Source of the DNA: an uncultured Lachnospiraceae bacterium
GTDB taxonomy: Bacteria; Bacillota_A; Clostridia; Lachnospirales; Lachnospiraceae
NCBI GenBank assembly: GCA_902795985.1
Contig: CADBNG010000435.1
Coordinates: forward strand, 1 to 5,885
Reading direction: 5' to 3'
DNA: 5,885 nt
Shown here: piece by piece, positions 1-5,361 of the stretch
Numbering within the stretch: position 1 is the first letter of the stretch
Layout: each line of letters starts with the position of its first letter
Translations under genes and position numbers: made by a program
The notes under the pieces: model-generated
Told to the model about the DNA's origin: nothing
Seen by the model: the letters and a program-made list of their open reading frames with translations, nothing else
Database searches by the model: none

Positions 1-69
1 ACGGCTGGGGCATCTACTCCTAAAAAATTAATTGAGGAGGTTCAAAATTATGTCAGAAATGAGTTTTGA
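1..69 (+). CDS. ispH: 4-hydroxy-3-methylbut-2-enyl diphosphate reductase (IspH/LytB), 3' end only
   Basis: Frame 1 is open from the first base to a TGA at 67-69 and gives 22 residues beginning TAGASTPKKLIEEV. The TAGAS(T/A)P block followed by an amphipathic helix is the conserved C-terminal signature of IspH. IspH is the iron-sulphur enzyme that makes IPP and DMAPP in the last step of the MEP isoprenoid pathway. The Ser of the GAS motif corresponds to a diphosphate-binding serine in characterised IspH (family knowledge). The cluster-binding cysteines lie upstream of the window. The gene ends 20 bases inside rpsA in a different frame, and its last codons carry the rpsA ribosome binding site. 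ispH-rpsA adjacency, or outright fusion, is well known in Clostridia, and this supports the call despite the short length. The alternative is chance similarity, which the position makes unlikely. Confidence 0.85.
   Translation, partial: TAGASTPKKLIEEVQNYVRNEF
34..40 (+). promoter_or_regulatory. Shine-Dalgarno of rpsA, inside ispH
   Basis: GAGGAGG at 34-40 is a near-perfect anti-SD complement, 9 bases before the ATG at 50. It decides the start of rpsA: the upstream TTG at 32 overlaps the SD itself, and an in-frame TAA sits at 29-31. It lies within ispH codons for Glu-Glu, so ribosomes finishing ispH pass over it. This suggests translational coupling (inference). Confidence 0.85.
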
Positions 70-1246
70 ACAAATGCTGGATGAGTCGATCAAATCCATC
101 CGGAACGGCGAGGTAGTTGAAGGAACAGTTCTTGATGTCAAGGAAGACCAGATCATCCTGAACATCGGCTACAAATCAGAGGGCATCATCTCAAAACAGG
201 AGTACTCCAATGATCCCGATGTCAATCTGCTCGAAGAAGTTCAGCCCGGGCAGACCCTGGAGGTGAAGGTCCTGCGCGTCAACGACGGCGAAGGACAGGT
301 CATCTTAAGCTACAAGAGACTGATGGCCGACCGCGGCAACAAGGCTCTTGAAGCCGCTTTCGAAAACGGCGAGGTTCTTACCGGAACCGTAACGCAGGCG
401 CTCAGCGGCGGTCTTTCCGTCACCTGTGAGGGCTCCCGCGTATTTATTCCGGCCAGCCTGGTATCCGACGTGTTCGAGCGCGATCTGAAGAAGTTTGTCG
501 GACAGGAAATCAAATTCGTCATTATCGAATTCGATCCCAAGAGACGCCGCATCATCGGCGACCGCAAGCAGCTTGTTGCCGCTGAGAGAGAAAAGGCGCA
601 GGAAGAACTCCTTGCCCGCATCAGCGTCGGCGATGTTGTGGAAGGCACCGTAAAGAATGTCACCGATTTCGGCGCGTTTGTCGATCTCGGCGGAGCGGAC
701 GGCCTCCTTCATATTTCCGAGATGAGCTGGGGACGTGTGGACAATCCGAAGTCCCTGTTCAAGATCGGCCAGAAGCTGGAAGTCCTGATCAAGGACATCA
801 ACGGCAAGAAGATTGCCCTTTCCCTGAAGTTCGAAGACAAGAATCCGTGGCTGCATGCTGCCGAGAAATATCAGAAGGGTACGGTCGTGGAAGGCCGCAT
901 CGCCCGTATGACCGACTTCGGCGCGTTCGTGGAACTGGAGCCCGGCGTGGACGCCCTGCTGCATGTTTCCCAGATCTCCCGTGAGAGAGTTGAGAAGCCG
1001 TCGGATGTTCTTACGGTCAACCAGATCGTTGCCGTCAAGATCGTGGACTTCAATGAGGAAGGCCGCAAGATTTCTCTTTCGATGAAGGCTCTGGAGCCGA
1101 AGAATGAAGAAGCTCCCGCGCCGGCACCGGCTGAGGAAGCCCCCGCCGAGGAAGCTCCGGCTGAGGAAGCTCCGGTTGAGGAGGCTCCGGCTGAGGAAGC
1201 TCCGGTTGAGGAGGCTCCGGCGGAAGAAGTTCCGGCGGAAGAGTAA
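50..1246 (+). CDS. rpsA: 30S ribosomal protein S1 (four S1 domains, Ala/Glu/Pro repeat tail)
   Basis: The gene encodes 398 residues. S1 binds mRNA through OB-fold domains and helps the 30S subunit load transcripts. Four S1 domains are visible at about residues 18-91, 107-173, 192-261 and 276-347. The last two carry the classic core (GDVVEGTV...TDFGAFVDLG...DGLLHISEMSW, then GTVVEGRI...TDFGAFVELEPGVDALLHVSQIS). The first two are more divergent. This four-domain form is typical of Firmicutes, against six domains in E. coli S1. Residues 353-398 form an acidic AEEAP/VEEAP repeat tail, probably disordered. The ATG at 50 is chosen for its strong SD at 34-40. A second ATG at 59 is in frame but less well spaced. 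The gene overlaps the ispH end by 20 bases and is followed by a terminator. Product identity is secure; the exact role of a four-domain S1 in low-GC Gram-positive bacteria is less settled than in E. coli. Confidence 0.95.
   Translation: MSEMSFEQMLDESIKSIRNGEVVEGTVLDVKEDQIILNIGYKSEGIISKQEYSNDPDVNLLEEVQPGQTLEVKVLRVNDGEGQVILSYKRLMADRGNKALEAAFENGEVLTGTVTQALSGGLSVTCEGSRVFIPASLVSDVFERDLKKFVGQEIKFVIIEFDPKRRRIIGDRKQLVAAEREKAQEELLARISVGDVVEGTVKNVTDFGAFVDLGGADGLLHISEMSWGRVDNPKSLFKIGQKLEVLIKDINGKKIALSLKFEDKNPWLHAAEKYQKGTVVEGRIARMTDFGAFVELEPGVDALLHVSQISRERVEKPSDVLTVNQIVAVKIVDFNEEGRKISLSMKALEPKNEEAPAPAPAEEAPAEEAPAEEAPVEEAPAEEAPVEEAPAEEVPAEE
1130..1243 (+). repeat. 15-bp tandem repeat encoding AEEAP/VEEAP tail of S1
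   Basis: Seven full 15-base units plus a partial one, in frame, encode residues 361-398 of S1 as AEEAP, AEEAP, AEEAP, VEEAP, AEEAP, VEEAP, AEEVP, AEE. At the DNA level, 1154-1183 and 1184-1213 are identical 30-base copies (a GCT-CCG-GCT-GAG-GAA half plus a GCT-CCG-GTT-GAG-GAG half). This points to recent unit duplication by slippage or unequal exchange. Each unit is a multiple of three, so copy-number change would not break the frame. Confidence 0.92.
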
Positions 1247-1269
1247 TTCACATTATACAGTAAACACAT

Positions 1270-1306
1270 ATGCCTGCGGTTTCCCGATCGAAATCGCAGG
1301 CGTTTT
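1270..1306 (+). terminator. Intrinsic terminator after rpsA
   Basis: GCCTGCGGTTT at 1272-1282 pairs with AAATCGCAGGC at 1291-1301. This gives an 11-bp stem with one G-T pair and an 8-base loop, followed by GTTTT at 1302-1306. The T-run is short, so termination may be partial. It starts about 25 bases after the rpsA stop and ends only 33 bases before rsmD. Confidence 0.75.
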
Positions 1307-1339
1307 CAAATCGGTGAAATTCCCGGGGAGAACAGATCC

Positions 1340-1921
1340 ATGAGAGTGATTGCGGGAAGCCGAAGAAGCCTTCCTTTAAAGACCGTTCCCGGTTTGCAGA
1401 CCCGGCCGACGACAGACCGGATCAAGGAGACGTTGTTTAATATTCTCTCGCCCTGGATTCCCGGGTGCCGTTTTCTGGATCTTTTCGCGGGATCCGGCGG
1501 CATCGGCATTGAAGCGCTGAGCCGGGGAGCGGCGTTTGCCGCTTTCATCGAGAAGGATCCCCAGGCTGTGCGCGTGATCCGGGAAAATCTGGCTTTCACC
1601 CGTTTTACGGAGGCTTCGCAGCTGGTCCGGGCGGACGTGAAAAAAGCGCTGGAGCTTCCCAACCGGCAGCAGCCCTATGACGTGGTCTTTATGGATCCGC
1701 CTTATGGCTTCGGAACGGAAAAAGAGGCCGCCGAACGGCTCCTTCAGGGGAAAAACTGGATTACATCCGACGCGCTGATTGTTATCGAGGCCGCGCTGGA
1801 AACGGATTTTTCCTGGGCGGAAACCTCCGGCTTCACAGTACACAGAGTAAAGAAGTACAAGACCAACCAACACGTATTTCTCCGGCCGGATACCGGCACG
1901 GAAGGGGAAAAAGGGGAGTGA
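1340..1921 (+). CDS. rsmD: 16S rRNA (guanine(966)-N(2))-methyltransferase RsmD
   Basis: The gene encodes 193 residues, the usual length for RsmD. RsmD uses S-adenosylmethionine to methylate N2 of G966 (E. coli numbering) in the small-subunit rRNA. Motifs in order: an N-terminal [10 protein letters not shown] stretch with basic RNA-binding character; the family block [15 protein letters not shown] at 22-36; the SAM-binding motif [15 protein letters not shown] at 47-60; an acidic residue of motif II near E71; and the catalytic DPPY at 119-122, which contacts the target amino group. The start ATG has a GGGGAG ribosome binding site at 1325-1330, 9 bases upstream. The gene lies just behind the rpsA terminator and ends four bases before coaD. 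The rsmD-coaD pair is a widely conserved bacterial gene order and supports both calls. The C-terminal tail after residue 183 (DPDTG-like, Gly/Glu rich) looks unstructured. Confidence 0.95.
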   Translation: MRVIAGSRRSLPLKTVPGLQTRPTTDRIKETLFNILSPWIPGCRFLDLFAGSGGIGIEALSRGAAFAAFIEKDPQAVRVIRENLAFTRFTEASQLVRADVKKALELPNRQQPYDVVFMDPPYGFGTEKEAAERLLQGKNWITSDALIVIEAALETDFSWAETSGFTVHRVKKYKTNQHVFLRPDTGTEGEKGE

Positions 1922-1925
1922 AACT

Positions 1926-2405
1926 ATGAGCAACGCCATCTATCCCGGAAGCTTTGATCCGCCCACTTACGGTCATCTGGATCTGATCAAAAGAGCAGCC
2001 CAGCTCTTCGATAAAGTGTTCGTCGGGGTTTTGAAGAATTCGTCGAAAACGCCGTTGTTTTCTGTGGATGAACGTGTTAATATGTTAAAAAGAGCGACCT
2101 CTGATATCGGCAATGTCGAGATCAGAGCGTTTTCAGGGCTTACGGTCGAATTTGCCGAGGAATGCGACGCGAAGGCGATCGTGCGGGGACTCCGGGCGGT
2201 TACGGATTACGAATACGAGCTTCAGCTCGCCCAGACCAACCGGGTTCTGCGTCATGATATTGACAGCGTTTTCCTGACCACTTCACTGGAGTATGCGTAT
2301 TTAAGCTCCACAATCGTGAAGGAGGTGGCTTCTTACGGGGAGGACATCAGTCGGTTTGTTCCCGACTTTGTCGCGGAAGCCATCCTGGAAAGGCTGAAAA
2401 AATAA
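1926..2405 (+). CDS. coaD: Phosphopantetheine adenylyltransferase (PPAT)
   Basis: The gene encodes 159 residues, matching the roughly 160-residue family. CoaD transfers AMP from ATP to 4'-phosphopantetheine, giving dephospho-CoA in the fourth step of coenzyme A synthesis. It is a cytosolic hexamer in characterised members. Visible nucleotidyltransferase motifs are YPGSFDP at 6-12 with the (T/H)xGH signature TYGH at 14-17 (catalytic His17), the substrate-contacting Lys41 in [12 protein letters not shown] at 87-90 followed by TDYEYE, and YLSSTIVKE at 125-133, the ISSTxVKE-type ATP-binding loop. All key residues are present. The ribosome binding site AAGGGGAG lies at 1911-1918 inside the end of rsmD, and the intergenic gap is four bases, so the two genes are probably translated from one mRNA. 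Confidence 0.97.
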   Translation: MSNAIYPGSFDPPTYGHLDLIKRAAQLFDKVFVGVLKNSSKTPLFSVDERVNMLKRATSDIGNVEIRAFSGLTVEFAEECDAKAIVRGLRAVTDYEYELQLAQTNRVLRHDIDSVFLTTSLEYAYLSSTIVKEVASYGEDISRFVPDFVAEAILERLKK

Positions 2406-2471
2406 TCTCGGATCATCAAGGGGTGCGGGCATTGCCCGAAGCATAAAATAAATGAAAGGCTGGGTCGTCAC
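2406..2471 (+). other. Intergenic gap between coaD and the coiled-coil gene
   Basis: These 66 bases hold a short hairpin, CGGGC-ATT-GCCCG at 2426-2438, with no T-run after it, then an A-rich stretch at 2443-2455 and the weak AAAGG ribosome binding site at 2455-2459. TAAAAT at 2444-2449 resembles a -10 box, but no matching -35 box sits 16-18 bases upstream. I see no terminator and no convincing promoter. Confidence 0.5.
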
Positions 2472-3152
2472 ATGAGCAGTAGCAGAATCGAACAGATCAT
2501 CGAAGAGATCGAAGAGTACGTTGAAGGCTGTCGTTATCAGCCGCTTTCCACGACCAAGATCGTCGTCAACAAGGAAGAACTGGAGGAACTCCTTCGCGAG
2601 CTTCGCCTGAAGACTCCGGACGAGATCAAACGGTACCAGAAGATCATTTCCAACAAAGACGCAATACTTTCCGATGCCGAAATCAAGGCGGAAGGCATCA
2701 TTGCGGATGCCAAGGCGAAAGCGCAGGAAATGGTTTCCCAGACCGAGATCATGAAGCAGGCGTATTCCCAGGCCACCGATACCATCAATTCTGCGAACAC
2801 CCAGGCGCAGGAGATTCTGGATTCCGCCCAGTCTGATGCCAACAGCATCCGGCTCAGCGCCATCTCCTACACTGACGAGATGCTGGGAAGCCTTTCGTCC
2901 ATGCTGGGCAGCGCGCTTGCCGATATTACCGAAAAGTATTCCAGCCTGATCGGAACGCTTCAGAACTGCTACGATGTTGTGAACCAGAACCGGGCGGAGC
3001 TTGCCCCCGCCATGGGACAGCTTGAGGAGGAACCGGAGGAAAGCTATGAACCGGTCCGCCGTCCCGCTGCTCCGGCCAGAGTTGAAGAGGAAGAGGAACG
3101 CATCGAAGAAATCGAGGAATTCGACGACGACGATGACGATGACGACTTCTGA
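2472..3152 (+). CDS. Uncharacterised coiled-coil protein with acidic Asp8-Phe C-terminus
   Basis: The gene encodes 226 residues. I do not recognise a specific function. Residues 1-48 are Glu-rich helical sequence with a VVNKEELEELLRELR block. Residues 50-130 are a long predicted helix with alternating Ala and charged residues (SDAEIKAEGIIADAKAKAQE), like DivIVA-type or ATP-synthase B/V-ATPase H-like coiled coils. Residues 131-175 (MLGSLSSMLGSALADITEKY) are less charged and amphipathic. Residues 185-226 are a disordered acidic tail with a Pro/Arg patch (RRPAAPARV), a Glu run and eight Asp before a final Phe. No signal peptide or membrane span is seen. Genes of this kind after coaD in Clostridia are often labelled 'ATPase', by coiled-coil similarity rather than evidence. 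The start ATG has only a modest AAAGG at 2455-2459, 12 bases upstream. A scaffold or cell-division/envelope role is possible but is inference. Confidence 0.85.
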   Translation: MSSSRIEQIIEEIEEYVEGCRYQPLSTTKIVVNKEELEELLRELRLKTPDEIKRYQKIISNKDAILSDAEIKAEGIIADAKAKAQEMVSQTEIMKQAYSQATDTINSANTQAQEILDSAQSDANSIRLSAISYTDEMLGSLSSMLGSALADITEKYSSLIGTLQNCYDVVNQNRAELAPAMGQLEEEPEESYEPVRRPAAPARVEEEEERIEEIEEFDDDDDDDDF

Positions 3153-3182
3153 TCCGAAGGCCGTCGGAAAATTGTTATTTGC

Positions 3183-3209
3183 GGCGCAGCTATCCGGCTG
3201 CGCCTTTTT
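3183..3209 (+). terminator. Strong intrinsic terminator abutting the next start codon
   Basis: GGCGCAGC (3183-3190) pairs perfectly with GCTGCGCC (3197-3204) around the loop TATCCG, followed by five T at 3205-3209. It lies about 30 bases after the stop of the coiled-coil gene. The downstream ATG is at 3215, so the hairpin and T-run occupy the place where that gene's ribosome binding site should be. The reverse strand lacks a T-run next to the stem, so the terminator acts on the plus strand only. Confidence 0.88.
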
Positions 3210-3214
3210 AAAGC

Positions 3215-4162
3215 ATGACAGAGCTTATCATCGACACGAAGAATAAGGACCAGCGTTTCAGCAAATATCTGGAACGCCTTCTTTGCGGTACCGGCAGCGG
3301 TTTTCTGTACCGTATGCTGCGGAAAAAGAACATTACCCTGAACGGCCGAAAGGCCACCGGCAGCGAGACGCTGAAGGAGGGCGATGTCGTCCGGCTGTAC
3401 TTCTCCGATGAAACCTTCGAAAAGCTGACGCAGCCGCTCCAAAAAACGGATGCGCCGCCGCTTCCGCAGGACCGCATCGTCTATGAAGACGAAAACATCC
3501 TGATCTTTAACAAACCCGCCGGAATGCTCTCCCAGCAGTCGGAAAGAGGAGAGATCTCCGCCTGCGAACACCTGGTGTCCTATCTGGAGAAAAAAGGGGA
3601 GACGGACCGATCCTACCGGCCGTCCTTCGTCAACCGCCTGGACCGGAATACATCAGGCCTCCTTCTCGGAGCGAAAAACCTGCCGGCAGCCCAGGCACTT
3701 TCGGAGATGATCCGGGAAGGAAAAATCAAAAAGGAATATCAGACCCTGGTAAAAGGCCGTGTCTCCGGCGCCGCGGAAGAAACCGCTTACCTGAGAAAAG
3801 ATTATTCCGCTAACAAAGTGACGGTCAGCGCCGATCCTGCGGGGGGAGACCGGATCGAAACAGCGTATACACCGCTGCGGTTTTGTGATAAACTGAATGC
3901 TGCTTTGCTTCAGGTGGAACTCCGGACCGGGAAGACCCACCAGATCCGCGCCCATCTGGCGTTTCTGGGGCATCCGGTGGCGGGAGACGCAAAATACGGC
4001 GATCCGAAATGGAACGCCCGGCTGAAAAAAGAATACGGGATCGGGCATCAGCTTCTGCATTCCTTCCGGGTAACGTTCCCGGAAAACGACGGAGTGCTTG
4101 GCGGTCTTTCAAACCGGAGTTTTGAGGCGGCCCCGCCCTTTGCCGGTCTGTATGAGGAATAG
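3215..4162 (+). CDS. RluA-family RNA pseudouridine synthase with S4 domain
   Basis: The gene encodes 315 residues. It isomerises uridine to pseudouridine in RNA; the target, rRNA or tRNA, cannot be told from sequence. An S4 RNA-binding domain spans about 1-62 (FLYRMLRKKNITLNGRKA, then GDVVRLYF). The catalytic domain runs from about 88, with the RluA motif NRLDRNTSG at 140-148 (catalytic Asp143) in place of the more common HRLDxxTSG, a variant I associate with clostridial RluA paralogues. Later motifs are KTHQIRAHL at 240-248 and GDAKYG at 257-262. The start is forced: a TAA at 3209-3211 is in frame just upstream, and the next in-frame start (Met34, base 3314) would cut the S4 domain. No Shine-Dalgarno is visible before it. 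RluC/RluD-type naming would be a guess. It is followed by lepB after two bases. Confidence 0.92.
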   Translation: MTELIIDTKNKDQRFSKYLERLLCGTGSGFLYRMLRKKNITLNGRKATGSETLKEGDVVRLYFSDETFEKLTQPLQKTDAPPLPQDRIVYEDENILIFNKPAGMLSQQSERGEISACEHLVSYLEKKGETDRSYRPSFVNRLDRNTSGLLLGAKNLPAAQALSEMIREGKIKKEYQTLVKGRVSGAAEETAYLRKDYSANKVTVSADPAGGDRIETAYTPLRFCDKLNAALLQVELRTGKTHQIRAHLAFLGHPVAGDAKYGDPKWNARLKKEYGIGHQLLHSFRVTFPENDGVLGGLSNRSFEAAPPFAGLYEE

Positions 4163-4164
4163 AA

Positions 4165-4821
4165 ATGTCGTTTTATGAAAAAGGCTCTCCGGAGGATTCC
4201 TCCCGGAAGGGCAGCAGTGAGAATGAAGAGAAAAAAGACAGTCCCGTCATGGAATTTTTCCTGACCGTCATCATTGCCGTGGCGATCGGTCTGTCTCTGA
4301 ATTTCTTTATCATCGTCAACGCGGTGATTCCCAGCGGTTCGATGGAGACGACCATCATGACCGGGGACCGGATTTTCGGCAGCCGTCTGACCTATAAATT
4401 TTCGGATCCCGAACGCTATGATATTGTGATTTTCCGGTTTCCGGATGATGAAAAACAGCTCTTCATCAAGCGCGTGATCGGACTATCCGGTGAAACGGTG
4501 GTGATCCGGGACGGAAAAACCTATATCATCCCGGCAGAGACGGACACTTCCGCTTTTGATGATTCGACGCTGATGGCCGATCCGTTAAGCTTTGAAGGCG
4601 CATTCCAGGCAGACGACAGCTTCTGCTGGGAAACGCCCAAAGGCGGGGGTGAAAGGGACGGTGTGTTCCGTGTGCCGGAAGGACGGTATTTCATGATGGG
4701 CGACAACCGGAACCATTCCCGGGATTCCCGTTTCTGGGACAGTAAATACGTGGAAAAGAAAAAGATTCTCGGCAAGGCCTTCCTGAAATACTGGCCGCTG
4801 AACGAGATCCGGACATTCTGA
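4165..4821 (+). CDS. lepB: Signal peptidase I
   Basis: The gene encodes 218 residues. It cleaves signal peptides from Sec- and Tat-exported preproteins at the outer face of the cytoplasmic membrane. A charged cytoplasmic segment of about 28 residues precedes one membrane span at about 29-54 (EFFLTVIIAVAIGLSLNF...). Just after it comes box B, IPSGSMETT, with the nucleophile Ser59. Box C/D has YDIVIFRFP and FIKRVIGLSGE, with the general base Lys102. Box E, MMGDNRNHSRDSRFW, is at 177-191. A single N-terminal span and a short catalytic core are typical of Gram-positive SipS-like enzymes. The segment 125-165 between boxes D and E is Asp/Gly-rich and variable. The ribosome binding site GAGGAA lies at 4154-4159 inside the end of the upstream gene. 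recU begins four bases after the stop. The Ser/Lys dyad is intact. Confidence 0.96.
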   Translation: MSFYEKGSPEDSSRKGSSENEEKKDSPVMEFFLTVIIAVAIGLSLNFFIIVNAVIPSGSMETTIMTGDRIFGSRLTYKFSDPERYDIVIFRFPDDEKQLFIKRVIGLSGETVVIRDGKTYIIPAETDTSAFDDSTLMADPLSFEGAFQADDSFCWETPKGGGERDGVFRVPEGRYFMMGDNRNHSRDSRFWDSKYVEKKKILGKAFLKYWPLNEIRTF

Positions 4822-4825
4822 AGAA

Positions 4826-5359
4826 ATGAGCGCATGGAAAACCAGAGGCCTTCGGGGCTCCACGCTGGAGGAACTGATCAACCGGACCAACGAACAGTAT
4901 CGGGAGAAAGGTCTGGCCATGATCCAGAAAATCCCCACGCCGATCACGCCCATAGAGATCGACAAGGAGCATCACCATATCACCCTGGCCTATTTTGAAC
5001 AGAAGAGCACCGTGGATTATATCGGCGCGGTCCAGGGGATTCCCGTCTGCTTCGACGCCAAGGAATCCCGTACCGGGAATTTTCCTCTGGCCAATATTCA
5101 CGAACATCAGATCGCGTTTATGCGGGATTTTGAACGGCAGGACGGAATTGCCTTTCTGCTGATCTTTTTTACGGAGCAGGACCGGTATTATTACATGCGT
5201 TTCTCCGAGCTGATGAAGTTTGTGACCCGAAGAGAAGAAGGCGGGCTGAAGCATTTTAAAATCGCCGAGCTGGACGAACGTTTTTTCCTGCCTATGGGAA
5301 CCGGAGCGATCGTACCGTATCTTGAAGGAATCCAGAAAGATCTGGAACAAAGGGACTGA
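4826..5359 (+). CDS. recU: Holliday junction resolvase RecU
   Basis: The gene encodes 177 residues. RecU is the Firmicutes Holliday-junction endonuclease that resolves four-way junctions during recombination repair and chromosome segregation, working with RuvAB. The N-terminal block RGLRGSTLEELINRTNEQYREKG (split here as RGLRGSTLEELINR, then TNEQYREKG) is the family signature. KIPTPITPIEID and the stalk-region residues follow. The nuclease core is STVDYIGA with Asp64, then FDAKE with Asp77 and Lys79, and then FPLANIHEHQ at 86-95. B. subtilis RecU has Glu in the second acidic position (FEAKE); here it is Asp, a conservative change that keeps a metal ligand. No strong ribosome binding site is seen before the ATG, which lies four bases after the lepB stop, so coupled translation is likely. 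In Bacillus recU pairs with a penicillin-binding protein gene; here it pairs with lepB. Confidence 0.94.
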   Translation: MSAWKTRGLRGSTLEELINRTNEQYREKGLAMIQKIPTPITPIEIDKEHHHITLAYFEQKSTVDYIGAVQGIPVCFDAKESRTGNFPLANIHEHQIAFMRDFERQDGIAFLLIFFTEQDRYYYMRFSELMKFVTRREEGGLKHFKIAELDERFFLPMGTGAIVPYLEGIQKDLEQRD

Positions 5360-5361
5360 AG

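Noticed and set aside
32..49. Six-codon upstream extension of rpsA from a TTG at 32
   Set aside because: The TTG overlaps the strong SD at 34-40 and has no ribosome binding site of its own. ATG 50 is correctly spaced and starts the usual S1 N-terminus.
305..964. 219-codon open frame on the minus strand inside rpsA
   Set aside because: It is fully antisense to a secure S1 gene, shows no recognisable motif, and is explained by codon bias of the plus-strand gene.
1254..1259. TATACA, like a -10 box, after the rpsA stop
   Set aside because: No -35 box at a proper distance, and the terminator stem starts about 13 bases downstream, so a transcript from here would meet the terminator at once.
871..1269. 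Minus-strand open frame rich in Ser-Ala-Gly repeats
   Set aside because: It is the reverse reading of the 15-base repeat tail of S1; repeats read open in several frames.
1104..1343. 79-codon plus-strand frame with Arg/Leu/Lys-rich repeats that ends at the rsmD start
   Set aside because: It is the shifted frame of the S1 repeat and has no ribosome binding site. The overlap with the rsmD ATG appears to be chance.
2426..2438. CGGGC-ATT-GCCCG hairpin after coaD as a possible terminator
   Set aside because: The stem is only 5 bp and is followed by A-rich sequence rather than a T-run.
4826..5359. Asp in place of Glu in the RecU FDAKE motif as a sign of a dead nuclease
   Set aside because: Asp keeps the acidic metal ligand, the remaining signature blocks are intact, and I believe this form is common in clostridial RecU.
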